NCBI RefSeq assembly: GCF_026017845.1
Contig: NZ_CP100416.1
Location: 510,972 to 574,971 of the forward strand
Reading direction: 5' to 3'
DNA from: Amycolatopsis mediterranei
Lineage (GTDB): Bacteria; Actinomycetota; Actinomycetes; Mycobacteriales; Pseudonocardiaceae
DNA length: 64,000 nucleotides
Below are positions 11,535 through 19,454 of the stretch, in pieces. Each line of letters opens with the position of its first letter. The first letter of the stretch is position 1. The position numbers were made by a program, and so were the translations under genes. The notes beneath the pieces were generated by a model that saw only the letters and a list, made by a program, of their open reading frames with translations, was not told the origin of the DNA and ran no database searches.

Positions 11535-11572
11535 GGCCGCTACTCTCCCGCGTTTGTGGGGGAGTGGCGGCC
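11535..11572. terminator. Hairpin terminator between convergent nuoN and the EspG-like gene
   Basis: The arms GGCCGCTACTCTCCC and GGGGGAGTGGCGGCC pair over 15 positions, with wobble pairs, around an 8-base loop. The plus-strand hairpin is followed by TTATTT. It lies exactly between two converging genes, so it could terminate both. Confidence 0.8.
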
Positions 11573-12241
11573 TTATTTCAGTTTCCGGCTCAGTGCCCGG
11601 GGATCCCCGGGCAGGACGCTGATGTAGCCGTCGGCCAAGGCGATCCCGACGCGCCCGGCGTCCAGATCGAGGTAGCTGACGGTCTTGTCCTCGGTGTGGA
11701 GCTGCCCGACACCGTAGTGCGGCTGCTGGAAGAGGGCGTCGAGTTCCTGCGCTTCCCGGCTGCGGGCGGGAGCGTCGTCGAAGATGTCGCTCTCCGGGTG
11801 CTGCCGGAAGTCTTCTTGGGGAAGTGAGAAGGGCTTGATGTCCGCGGGCCGGCAGCCGGGCAGGTGCGCGACAAGGGCATCGGCGGGGTGGGTGCGGACA
11901 TCGGTGAGTTCGACCTGGTCGCCCCGGCAGACAACGCAGACCTTGTCCCCGCCTTTGACGGCGACGAGGACGCCGATTTGTTCGGTGATGTCCCGGGCGT
12001 AGGCGAAGCATTCTTGGGCGGGATCGCCGAGGACGTGCAGAAGGTCTTCGAATTCGGGGGTGAAGCCGTCACCTTGAATGAAGCCATGGGGGCTGAGTTC
12101 TTCGAAGGCTTCCCGATTGATCTGTTTCGCAGCCGACGGCGGGATGTAGCGCAGCCCTTTCGCGAGGACGGGATGCGGATCACCGCACCCGACGTTGCGC
12201 ATGGCGGTGAGCAGGGTGGTCAGAGAGAAGTCGGCGATCAC
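11573..12241 (-). CDS. EspG-like ESX-secretion-associated protein
   Basis: 222 aa, cytoplasmic. The N-terminal pattern (FSLTTLLTAMRNVGCGDPHPVL, seen in shorter form in this family as a 'leucine-rich start then GxGxxPxVL') and the mixed alpha/beta body fit the EspG family. In mycobacteria EspG proteins are chaperones that bind the tips of PE-PPE heterodimers and deliver them to their ESX system. The GTG start overlaps the stop of the upstream PPE-like gene (GTGA), so chaperone and putative client are translationally coupled. No ESX core genes (EccB/C/D/E, MycP) are in the window. Assignment rests on remembered family patterns and on gene context. Confidence 0.6.
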   Translation of the reverse strand: MIADFSLTTLLTAMRNVGCGDPHPVLAKGLRYIPPSAAKQINREAFEELSPHGFIQGDGFTPEFEDLLHVLGDPAQECFAYARDITEQIGVLVAVKGGDKVCVVCRGDQVELTDVRTHPADALVAHLPGCRPADIKPFSLPQEDFRQHPESDIFDDAPARSREAQELDALFQQPHYGVGQLHTEDKTVSYLDLDAGRVGIALADGYISVLPGDPRALSRKLK

Positions 12242-13578
12242 GGTTTTCGGTTCCGGTTTTCCCCGATGACCGGCGGCATGGGCTTTTCGATGAAGCCGCC
12301 GAAGGTTTCTTCGGGATCGGGGTTTTGCAGGTAGGGGGCCTTTTTCTTTTCGCGGTCTTCTTCTTTGCCGCCGCGTCCTTGCACGGGGCCGCCCATGGGC
12401 AGGCCGTTGGCGCCCCGGGGGCCGGCGGAGCCGCGTGCGGAGTTGGCGCCGGGAAGGCGTTCCTCGGGGAGCCGTGCCCCGGAGCTGCTTCCGGGGGCGC
12501 GCATGCCGGGCTGGTTCAGCCTGTTTCCGGTTCCTGGTCCGGTTCCGGTGCCGGATCCCGGCATTCCTGGTCGTGGGCCGGTTCCCGTGCTGGTCCCTGG
12601 AGTTCCGGTTCCCGGTTGGTATCCACCGCCTGCGTACGGCCCGGTGCCGGGCCCGAAGCCGCCGGAAAAGTTCGTGCCGGTGCCGGTCAGGTTGCCGACG
12701 GGCTGACCGGTAGGCCCAAACTCATAGCCACCCTGAGCGGCGGGCATGACGGGCTTGGGGATGTAGCTGTTGGCGTGGGTGTTCTCCGGGTTCGTGGTGC
12801 CGGGTCGAACCTGGTTCTGCTGGTTTTGCTGAAACTGTTGATTCTGCTGGACTTGTTGATTCTGCTGGTTCTGTTGGTCTTGCTGGTTCTGCTGGGTGGT
12901 CACCTGCTGGTTCTGCTCCGTGCCGCGGGTTTGTCCGGGCCGAACGGTCTGCCGATCCTGAGCGGGAACCTGCGTCTGACGAGGATTCCGAGCCCATTCC
13001 CCGGTATCGGTGGGCTCGGCCTTCCTGTCGTCGGCGGTCATGGAGATCGGGGCACCGGAGTCGGCAAGCTGCGCGTATCGGGAGGGCATTTGCCCGCCGT
13101 TGGCCGAACTGGCGGAGTGGTAGGCACTGAAAGCATCGATGTTGGCCTGGCTGTCGGCTTGCCAGCCAGCAACTTTGGCGTGGTAGGAATCCGTCCCCTG
13201 GCCGCTGACAGCGCGGAGAACATCATCAACCCCCAACTCAGGAGGCTGAGCGGCAACAGGCTTGACGGAGTTCTTGGCAGTACCGAAGGCATCCATCTGA
13301 GCCCCCACAGCAGTCTGCGCATTCTCGAGATGAACAGCATCATCAGCGGCGGCTTGAACAAGGGGCCGAGTGGCATCGGCGGCGGCCGCCCCGCCGTCAC
13401 CGCGCCAGCCGGACATGGTCTTGGCCCGGAGCGCGCTGATCCGCTGGGCCCGTTCAACCATCCGAGTGGTCAGATGATCGGCGTCGCGTTGGGCGTCGGA
13501 GAGAGAGCGGGAGCCTTCACCTTCCGTGATTTGTGTGTAGATCTCGGCTGCGGTCAGCGGTGACTCGGTGACCATCAC
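12238..13578 (-). CDS. PPE-like / WXG-type protein with Gln-Asn repeat and Pro-Gly-rich tail
   Basis: 446 aa. Residues 1-170 are helical and carry a turn with SGWRGDGG, the W-x-G feature of ESX substrates, so this half resembles a PPE or long WXG domain. Residues ~215-255 are an almost pure Gln/Asn tract, followed by a Gly/Pro/Thr-rich low-complexity region. A charged patch (EEDREKKKAPYLQNPDPEE) lies near the C-terminus. Start: GTG 13578 overlaps the upstream stop; the ATG three bases in is an alternative. Expected partners are the helical small protein (14183-14596) and the EspG-like protein. Secretion by an ESX system encoded elsewhere is inference. Confidence 0.6.
   Translation of the reverse strand: MMVTESPLTAAEIYTQITEGEGSRSLSDAQRDADHLTTRMVERAQRISALRAKTMSGWRGDGGAAAADATRPLVQAAADDAVHLENAQTAVGAQMDAFGTAKNSVKPVAAQPPELGVDDVLRAVSGQGTDSYHAKVAGWQADSQANIDAFSAYHSASSANGGQMPSRYAQLADSGAPISMTADDRKAEPTDTGEWARNPRQTQVPAQDRQTVRPGQTRGTEQNQQVTTQQNQQDQQNQQNQQVQQNQQFQQNQQNQVRPGTTNPENTHANSYIPKPVMPAAQGGYEFGPTGQPVGNLTGTGTNFSGGFGPGTGPYAGGGYQPGTGTPGTSTGTGPRPGMPGSGTGTGPGTGNRLNQPGMRAPGSSSGARLPEERLPGANSARGSAGPRGANGLPMGGPVQGRGGKEEDREKKKAPYLQNPDPEETFGGFIEKPMPPVIGENRNRKP
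12811..12920. repeat. Short tandem repeat coding Gln/Asn (QQN-type) tract
   Basis: Imperfect 9-base units (TTCTGCTGG and variants on the plus strand) are repeated about a dozen times within the PPE-like gene. They encode QQN/QQV/QQD units on the minus strand. The unit is a multiple of three, so copy number can change without frameshift. Confidence 0.8.
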
Positions 13579-14183
13579 TTCGCCCCCTTGATGTTTTCGA
13601 CAACTTTCTCGGCGACTTCATGTGCAGCTGCACAGGGATCGCTCTTGCCGACGTTCGTTTCAGACTGAGTGATGGAAACGTCGATCATCTCGTGGTCGCT
13701 GGTCCCAACAGCGATCGCGCATCGACCGCTCGTGGCACGCTCATCCTTCAACCCGTAGGCGACGGCTGGCAGGCCCCCCACCGGGGCCACCGGCATGAAG
13801 AGGCGAAATGTCGACCCTTGCTGCTCGTAAATTGCGGTCAGGCCGGCTTGGTTCACCTTGTTGAAGATGATGCCGACAGTTGCCTGGGAGGTCCCTCTCG
13901 GTTGCCAGTTGCACGTAGGGCCACCCGGTGCGCTCAGCTCCTCCTTGGCTGTCGCACCTGAGCCGAGAAGTGAGGTGACTTCTTCAGCGGCCAAGGATTC
14001 GCACGGCGTTCGCTTGAATCGGGTGGTGTCCAGTGGTGTATCGACCTTGGGTACGCCGGGACCGGGCACGGCATCCGGCTGAGTTGATGAAAAGGTCACG
14101 GGCGAAGCCGTCCCGGCTCTCGTGTCTGAGCACGCCGTTAGGACCAGCAGGGATGCGCCGAGCAGTACAAGTGAGCGGCGCAT
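13575..14183 (-). CDS. DUF3558-type secreted lipoprotein
   Basis: 202 aa from ATG 14183, which overlaps the stop of the upstream gene (ATGA) and begins a lipoprotein signal. MRR is followed by a hydrophobic stretch and the lipobox LTAC, with lipidated Cys near residue 17. After a Pro-rich linker comes a compact domain with two Cys pairs (PCESL, TCNW and later RCAI, DPCAAA) typical of the DUF3558 family of actinobacterial lipoproteins. It should be anchored on the outer face of the membrane. Function of the family is not established. Its place inside an EspG/PPE operon suggests a role linked to the exported PPE-like protein, but this is inference. Confidence 0.75.
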   Translation of the reverse strand: MRRSLVLLGASLLVLTACSDTRAGTASPVTFSSTQPDAVPGPGVPKVDTPLDTTRFKRTPCESLAAEEVTSLLGSGATAKEELSAPGGPTCNWQPRGTSQATVGIIFNKVNQAGLTAIYEQQGSTFRLFMPVAPVGGLPAVAYGLKDERATSGRCAIAVGTSDHEMIDVSITQSETNVGKSDPCAAAHEVAEKVVENIKGAK

Positions 14184-14596
14184 CACAGCGTTCCCCCTGT
14201 TTGCTTGATTTCGGAAGCTTGGGTTTCCTCGGTTGCTGCGTACTTGCCAAGCGCTTTCGCGAACTTTTCCGCCATCGCTCGGCAATACTCTGCCCGTTGT
14301 TGAAGAGCGGTGTCGAGGGCATCACCCGAGGCGCGGATCCTTTCGGCGTTGCCGGCACTTGCGTACTCGAGGCCGGGACCGTGCGTGGTCGCGATGGCTC
14401 GGGCCTGCTCGCGGTCCTCCTGGAACTCGCGGGCCAAATCGTGCCACTCGTGCATCAGCTCACGAAGAGTCTCTTCGTCGTACTCGAACCCCGCACCCGC
14501 GCCACCCCCGTCCCCGTACGAGCCGGCGCCCCGGACCCCGTTCGGCCCAGGCAGCTGCCAATCCCCGCTCGGGTCGTAAACCGGTCCCTCAGCCAC
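14183..14596 (-). CDS. Small helical protein of the EspG/PPE operon (PE-like candidate)
   Basis: 137 aa, no signal peptide or membrane helix. A Gly-rich N-terminal 35 residues is followed by two long predicted helices rich in Glu/Ala/Leu (ETLRELMHEWHDLAREFQED and later AERIRASGDALD). This helical-hairpin layout is what PE and WXG100 partners look like, although no clear PE or WXG motif is present. GTG 14596 is chosen; a GGGGAGAG ribosome site lies rather far upstream (~20 bases), and the ATG nearer to it is out of frame. First gene of a four-gene overlapping operon running down to 11573. Confidence 0.65.
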   Translation of the reverse strand: MAEGPVYDPSGDWQLPGPNGVRGAGSYGDGGGAGAGFEYDEETLRELMHEWHDLAREFQEDREQARAIATTHGPGLEYASAGNAERIRASGDALDTALQQRAEYCRAMAEKFAKALGKYAATEETQASEIKQTGGTL

Positions 14597-14767
14597 GACA
14601 CACGTCCGTCGTCATCAGCTCTCCCCTAGCTTGCAGTGTGCTCCGCCCCGGGCACCCTGCGTATCCGACGCTCCGCACCCTACCAGGGTTCCCACGACCG
14701 AAAACCAAGGTCACAAGGGCCGCGGCGGCCCTCTCGGTGCTCTCCCAAGCCGCGGCCCTCGTGACGT

Positions 14768-15358
14768 CTATGGGGTGGGGGAACAGCTGGTCGCGCCCAA
14801 TTTCACCGCTCCGGTGAGGCCCGATTCCGGGAGGAAATCGATGCGCAACATCGTCAAGCCGACACTTCCGTCGCCGGGGACGTCCTGGATGTTGAACACC
14901 GCGTTCGCCAGGACCGTTCCGTCCGATTTCCGGAGCGGCGACACGTATCCCACCGGTACCGGGTTCGGCGGGTTCGCGATCCCCGACATCCCGCCGAACG
15001 TCCAGTTCGCGCTCGTCTGCGTCGACGCCCTCTCGCACGTCACCGTGAAGCTCGCCAGCTTCACCCGGGGCCCTCCCGCCCTCACCAGCGCGGACAGCTC
15101 GAAGTCCTTGCCCGTCGCCGTCACCTTTGTTTCCGTGCACGATGACGTGCCGCCGCCGAAGGTGATTCCCGGCTTCGACACCCGCTCGGCCGAACCCGCC
15201 GACGGGCCGCCGATTGCGCAGGGAGCCTGGGGTGGGACCTCGACCGCCGTGAACGAAGCCGAGCCGATGCTCGCCACGCCCGGTTGTGGCGAAGCCGATG
15301 AAGGCGAAGAAGCGGCCAGGCCTGTCACCACCAAAGCCGTGACGATCGTGCTGCGCAT
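14768..15358 (-). CDS. Secreted protein of unknown function
   Basis: 196 aa. ATG 15358 follows AGGAGG at good spacing and starts a Sec signal peptide (MRSTIVTALVVTGLAASSPS, likely cut after ASP/ASA near residue 23). The mature part is Ser/Gly/Thr-rich with predicted beta strands and four Cys (APCAIGG, SSCTET, TVTCE, ATSCS) that could form two disulfides. I recognise no enzyme motif. Layout resembles small secreted beta-sandwich proteins common in Amycolatopsis-type genomes. It stands alone: the next gene downstream is 170 bases away, and the polyprenyl synthase is divergent from it. Confidence 0.7.
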   Translation of the reverse strand: MRSTIVTALVVTGLAASSPSSASPQPGVASIGSASFTAVEVPPQAPCAIGGPSAGSAERVSKPGITFGGGTSSCTETKVTATGKDFELSALVRAGGPRVKLASFTVTCERASTQTSANWTFGGMSGIANPPNPVPVGYVSPLRKSDGTVLANAVFNIQDVPGDGSVGLTMLRIDFLPESGLTGAVKLGATSCSPTP

Positions 15359-15611
15359 CTCGCGTCCTCCTCGCCTCCGGGGGAGCGGCCGTGGCGGCAG
15401 CTCATCCACGCCTGAATATCCGCCCGGCGGGGACGTCCGTTGCGCCCGGAATCTCCGATCACCCTTCCGAGGATCGGGAACCACCCGGTGGGTGACCGTG
15501 GGCGGTGTCATGTTCGTCACCGTTTCCGCAGGACAGCGGGTAAACGACCGCGCGGCGTAGCCACTACGCTCAAGGGGCAACCGACCGGTGCACGAGTAGA
15601 GCGGAGCCGAC

Positions 15612-16670
15612 GTGTCTGTGCCTTCCCCAGCCCCCGGGGCGGGATCCCTCCCCGCTGCGCCGGGCGGCGCCCTCGACGACCTGCGGGCGTCGGTCGGGCT
15701 GCAGATCGCCGACGAAACCTTGCTGCGCTCGATCGCCGGCGGGCTGACCGAGGTCGAGAAGCTGCTGCGCGAGGTCGTCCGCAGTGATGTCCAGGCCGTC
15801 AACGACGCCGCGTTGCACCTGGTCGAGGCCGGTGGCAAACGCTTCCGTCCGCTGTTCACCCTGCTCGCCGCGCAGTTCGGCCCCAAGCAGGACGACCACG
15901 TCATCGTCGCCGCCGCCGCGGTCGAGCTGGTGCACCTGGCCACGCTCTACCACGACGACGTCATGGACGAGGCCACCATGCGGCGCGGCGCCGAGAGCGT
16001 CAACGCCCGCTGGGACAACACCATCGCCATCCTCACCGGCGACTTCCTCTTCGCCCACGCTTCGCGCCTGGTCGCCGACCTCGGTACGGACGCCGCGCGG
16101 ATCATCGCCGAGACCTTCGGCGAGCTGGTCACCGGCCAGATGCGCGAGACCGTCGGCCCCGGCCCGGGTGACGATGCCGTCGCGCACTACCTCACCGTGA
16201 TCGCGCAGAAGACCGGCTCGCTGATCGCCACCTCCGGCCGGTTCGGCGGCATGATGTCCGGCGCCGCCGAGGAGCACATCGAGGCGCTGCGCCGCTTCGG
16301 CGACATCATCGGCACCGCGTTCCAGATCTCCGACGACATCATCGACATCGCGTCGCCGTCCGACGAGCTCGGCAAGGCGCAGGGCACCGACCTGCGCGAA
16401 GGCGTCCGGACGCTGCCCATGCTGTACGCGCTGGCCGACCCGGAGACCGACCCGCGGCTCATCGAGCTGCTGTCCGGCCCGATCGCCGACGACGCGCTCG
16501 TGCAGGAGGCGCTGGAGCTGCTGCGGGTCAGTAGCGGACTCGATCGAGCACGCGTCACCCTCTCCGACTACGCTCAGCGCGCGCGAGCCGAGCTCACCGC
16601 GCTGCCCGCATCACCCGCCCGGGACGCGTGTGAGTCGGTCGCCGACTACCTGGTCGCGCGCACGCGCTAA
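15612..16670 (+). CDS. Long-chain all-trans polyprenyl diphosphate synthase
   Basis: 352 aa prenyl-elongating enzyme that condenses isopentenyl diphosphate onto allylic diphosphates. The first aspartate-rich motif DDVMD is at residues 115-119 and the second DDIID at 241-245; GGKRFRP near 75-80 binds pyrophosphate. The residue five before the first motif is Ala, a small residue that in this family leaves room for a long chain. The likely product is the C40-C45 tail of menaquinone, which would supply the electron acceptor of the nearby complex I; chain length cannot be read from sequence. GTG 15612 is the start. A TACGCT -10-like box lies at 15565-15570, but no convincing -35. Confidence 0.88.
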   Translation: MSVPSPAPGAGSLPAAPGGALDDLRASVGLQIADETLLRSIAGGLTEVEKLLREVVRSDVQAVNDAALHLVEAGGKRFRPLFTLLAAQFGPKQDDHVIVAAAAVELVHLATLYHDDVMDEATMRRGAESVNARWDNTIAILTGDFLFAHASRLVADLGTDAARIIAETFGELVTGQMRETVGPGPGDDAVAHYLTVIAQKTGSLIATSGRFGGMMSGAAEEHIEALRRFGDIIGTAFQISDDIIDIASPSDELGKAQGTDLREGVRTLPMLYALADPETDPRLIELLSGPIADDALVQEALELLRVSSGLDRARVTLSDYAQRARAELTALPASPARDACESVADYLVARTR

Positions 16671-16693
16671 GCACTTAACAGGGGCAGGAAAAG

Positions 16694-17959
16694 ATGTCCA
16701 TATTCGGACAGGTCTGGCTGTGGAGCCTCGCCGCGTTCTTCGTCGGCGTCCTCCTCACCTGGCTGGTGCTCGTGCTACCGCTTCGCAAGAGCGTCCGCCG
16801 GCTGGAGAGTTCGCTGGCACAGGCCCACGCCGACGCCGCGCGCACCCCCGCGAACGCGACCGCGATGGGCGGTCACGAGAACTTCCGCCGGCCGGAGCCG
16901 CGGCCCGAGCCGGAGCCGTCCCGCCAGGAGACGTCCTACCCCGGCACCCTGGTCGCCGCGCCGCCGATCCACCGCGACGACGTCCACGACGACATCGACG
17001 AGGACTTCGCCGAGCTGGACGCCCAGGTGCCCTCGCGGATGCCGCCCGAGCCGGAACCCGTCCGCGCCCCCGAGCCGGAGCCCGAGGAAGACGACCCGTA
17101 CCGCAACGCGGCCACCCAGTTCCTGACACCGGACGACGAGCCCGAGCCGGAGCCGGACCGCGCCACCGCGACCCAGTACCTGGCCCCGGTCGGGAATTCG
17201 TTCGACGACGAGTTCGGCGCAGAGTTCGACGACGAGGCGGAGCCCGAGTCGCCGGCGTTGTCGCGGCTCGAGCAGAAGCTGGACCCGGGCCCGCCGGGTT
17301 CGCTGTTCCAGCCGCCGTCCGGCGAGGCGACGCCGGACTGGTTCGACCACGAGCTGCCGTCCGAGCGGTCGGCGTTCGAAGAGCCGGTGGAGCGCACGCG
17401 CTACATCGGCGAGCACCCCGGTTCGGTGCGTGCCGAGGAGCGCGACGCCGACACCGAGCCGCCGCAGTACGCGTTCGGTGGCGACGTCGCCGAAAGTGAG
17501 CTGGACGTGCCACCGGAGACCCCCGCCGAAGCAACGCAGGTGCTGCCGAAGCGGCAGCCGCGGGAGGCGGTGCGCGGCGGGTTCGACGCGCCGCAGCCGA
17601 TCCAGCCGTCGATGCGCACGGTCGAGCGCCGCGAGCCGGACCTGTCCGGCGGGCACAGCGGCTCGCTGTTCGAGCCGTCGGTGCAGCCGAACCAGGCGGC
17701 GGCCGGCGTCGCGGCGCCGGAGCCGCCCCCGGCCCGTCAGGCGGCGGGCGACTCGGTCCCGCCGGGCCCGTTCGGCCCCGGTTCGGCGATGCCGCGCCCG
17801 GGCGGCGGGGCACCCAGCGACAGCTTCGCGGTGAAGGCCAGCGTCACGGCTTTGCGGTACTGCACCGAGGAATCGGCGCAGTTCCCGAAGATGGTCGCCG
17901 AGGTCTGGTTCCGGACCGCCGAGGACGCCGAACGCGTCGGGTTCCGGCCGCTCAGCTGA
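16694..17959 (+). CDS. Membrane-anchored acidic protein with C-terminal sunset domain (ArfC-like)
   Basis: 421 aa. One N-terminal membrane helix (residues ~8-32) is followed by a very long acidic, Pro/Glu-rich disordered stretch (~50-365). The last ~45 residues contain the pattern AEVWFRTAEDAERVGFRP, which matches the small 'sunset' domain signature (Y-x-T-x-E-S...AEVWF-x-T-x-EDA-x-x-x-GFR). The same architecture occurs in ArfC-type accessory proteins of actinobacteria, so this may be the protein called 'channel accessory protein ArfC, sunset domain variant'. It lies 23 bases after the polyprenyl synthase and is probably co-transcribed. Its 3' end overlaps the convergent VOC gene by eight bases. 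Confidence 0.65.
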   Translation: MSIFGQVWLWSLAAFFVGVLLTWLVLVLPLRKSVRRLESSLAQAHADAARTPANATAMGGHENFRRPEPRPEPEPSRQETSYPGTLVAAPPIHRDDVHDDIDEDFAELDAQVPSRMPPEPEPVRAPEPEPEEDDPYRNAATQFLTPDDEPEPEPDRATATQYLAPVGNSFDDEFGAEFDDEAEPESPALSRLEQKLDPGPPGSLFQPPSGEATPDWFDHELPSERSAFEEPVERTRYIGEHPGSVRAEERDADTEPPQYAFGGDVAESELDVPPETPAEATQVLPKRQPREAVRGGFDAPQPIQPSMRTVERREPDLSGGHSGSLFEPSVQPNQAAAGVAAPEPPPARQAAGDSVPPGPFGPGSAMPRPGGGAPSDSFAVKASVTALRYCTEESAQFPKMVAEVWFRTAEDAERVGFRPLS

Positions 17960-18293
17960 GTTCCTGGAACAGGACGAGCGCGGCGCCGCCGGGATCGGTG
18001 ACCACCACCAGGGAACCGAACGGCAGGTCGGTGCGCTCGCGCACCAGGGTTCCACCCAGCTCCAGCGCTTTCGCCGCGGCGGCGTCCACATCGGACACCG
18101 GCGCGTAGGGGAGCCACTGCGGGGCCCGGTCGTCGCCCGGCGGCAGCTCGGTGAGGCCGCCCCAGGGCGCGCCACCGGCCGTCAGCAGGGTGTCGTTCGC
18201 CTCCCAGCCCAGCAACTCGGCGAAGAACCGCTTGCTGCCCTCCGGATCGGCGGTGCGGACGTCGAAGAACACGAAAGGTGATTCAGGTCGCAT
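17952..18293 (-). CDS. VOC (glyoxalase/bleomycin-resistance fold) family protein
   Basis: 113 aa, cytosolic, a single-unit VOC protein that should dimerise. It shows the paired beta-alpha-beta-beta-beta modules: FVFFDVRTADPEGSKRFF at the start and FGSLVVVTDPGGAALVLFQE at the end. The latter is the typical second-module close with a metal-site Glu position. No substrate can be assigned; relatives range from glyoxalases to antibiotic-binding proteins. ATG 18293 lies ten bases from an inverted repeat that could be its operator. Confidence 0.75.
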   Translation of the reverse strand: MRPESPFVFFDVRTADPEGSKRFFAELLGWEANDTLLTAGGAPWGGLTELPPGDDRAPQWLPYAPVSDVDAAAAKALELGGTLVRERTDLPFGSLVVVTDPGGAALVLFQELS

Positions 18294-18302
18294 GGCCTAA
18301 AA

Positions 18303-18326
18303 CTTAGGACACATGTCCCAACTAAG
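18303..18326. promoter_or_regulatory. Inverted repeat upstream of the VOC gene (possible operator)
   Basis: CTTAGGACA-CA-TGTCC...CTAAG: the inner arms GGACA/TGTCC are perfect and the outer CTTAG/CTAAG arms pair with an offset of three bases. It sits 10-33 bases before the start codon, where a repressor could act. No regulator gene is adjacent. Confidence 0.3.
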
Positions 18327-18341
18327 GCAACCCCGAAAACG

Positions 18342-18378
18342 CCGAAGACCGCCATGCACCGGGCATGGCGGCCTTCGG
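18342..18378 (-). terminator. Hairpin terminator downstream of korB
   Basis: The arms CCGAAGACCGCCATGC and GCATGGCGGCCTTCGG pair over 16 positions with one mismatch and a 5-base loop, 12 bases past the korB stop. There is no U-run, which is usual for high-GC actinomycetes. Confidence 0.75.
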
Positions 18379-18389
18379 GAGCAGCGGGG

Positions 18390-19454
18390 TTACGCGACCG
18401 TCCAGGTGTCCTTGCCGCGCAGCAGGCCCTGCAGGTCCGGCTTGCGGGCCGCCCGGGCCTCCTCGACCTGGGCGCGGGCGCCGTCGTCGTACGTCGGGCG
18501 CTCGACCTGGCGGAGGATGCCCGTCGGGACGTGGTTGAGGTTCTGGTCGCCCAGGCGCGAGAGCGCGAACGCGTACGACGTGTCCGTGATCGACGGGTCG
18601 TGCACCACGATGTCGTCTTCGCCGATGTCCGCGACCTTGGCGACGTCCAAGCCGCCCCAGTCACCGCGCTTGACGCCGAACTCCTGGTTGGGGCCGAAGC
18701 GGATCGGCTCGCCCGCGCGCAGCGGGATCAGGCGCGCCGCGGCCTCGTCGGCGTCCTTGAGGACGTCGAACGCACCGTCGTTGAAGATGGGGCAGTTCTG
18801 GTAGATCTCGACCAGCGCCGACCCGCGGTGCTGCGCCGCCGCCTCCAGGACCTCGGTCAGGCCCTTGCGGTCGGAGTCCATCGCCCGGCCCACGAACGAC
18901 GCCTCCGCGCCGATGGCCAGCGACAGCGGGTTGAACGGCGTGTCCACCGAACCCATCGGCGTCGACTTGGTGACCATGCCCTGCCCGGACGTCGGGGAGT
19001 ACTGGCCCTTGGTCAGCCCGTAGATCCGGTTGTTGAACAGCAGGATCTTGATGTTCACGTTGCGGCGCAGCGCGTGGATCAGGTGGTTGCCGCCGATGGA
19101 CAGCGCGTCGCCGTCACCGGTGACGACCCACACCGACAGGTCCGGCCGCGTGGTCGCGAGACCGGTCGCGATCGACGGCGCGCGGCCGTGGATCGAGTGC
19201 ATGCCGTAGGTGTTCAGGTAGTACGGGAACCGCGACGAACAGCCGATGCCCGAGATGAACACGATGTTCTCGCGCTTCAGGCCGAGGGTCGGCAGGAACG
19301 ACTGGACGGCGTTGAGGACGACGTAGTCGCCACAGCCGGGACACCAGCGGACTTCCTGGTCCGACTTGTAGTCCTTGGCCTTCTGCGGCTCGTCGGTGGT
19401 GGGCACAAGGTCCAGGCCGCCGAGGTTGGGTATCCCCAGGTCGATTGCGGTCAT
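18390..19454 (-). CDS. korB: 2-oxoacid:ferredoxin oxidoreductase beta subunit
   Basis: 354 aa thiamine diphosphate-binding subunit of the KorAB-type 2-oxoglutarate (or related 2-oxoacid) ferredoxin oxidoreductase. The Cys pair near the start (WCPGCGD) is conserved in the family; the ThDP/Mg signature is GDGDALSIGG followed ~20 residues later by the NN of LLFNN. The long C-terminal section (residues ~270-354) is typical of the actinobacterial form. The start ATG overlaps the korA stop (ATGA). KorAB converts 2-oxoacid, CoA and oxidised ferredoxin to acyl-CoA, CO2 and reduced ferredoxin, and can stand in for 2-oxoglutarate dehydrogenase. No ferredoxin gene is next to it. Confidence 0.93.
   Translation of the reverse strand: MTAIDLGIPNLGGLDLVPTTDEPQKAKDYKSDQEVRWCPGCGDYVVLNAVQSFLPTLGLKRENIVFISGIGCSSRFPYYLNTYGMHSIHGRAPSIATGLATTRPDLSVWVVTGDGDALSIGGNHLIHALRRNVNIKILLFNNRIYGLTKGQYSPTSGQGMVTKSTPMGSVDTPFNPLSLAIGAEASFVGRAMDSDRKGLTEVLEAAAQHRGSALVEIYQNCPIFNDGAFDVLKDADEAAARLIPLRAGEPIRFGPNQEFGVKRGDWGGLDVAKVADIGEDDIVVHDPSITDTSYAFALSRLGDQNLNHVPTGILRQVERPTYDDGARAQVEEARAARKPDLQGLLRGKDTWTVA

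Noticed and set aside
15482..15494. CACCC-GGT-GGGTG inverted repeat before the polyprenyl synthase
   Set aside because: Only five-base arms; expected by chance in such GC-rich DNA and no other sign of regulation.
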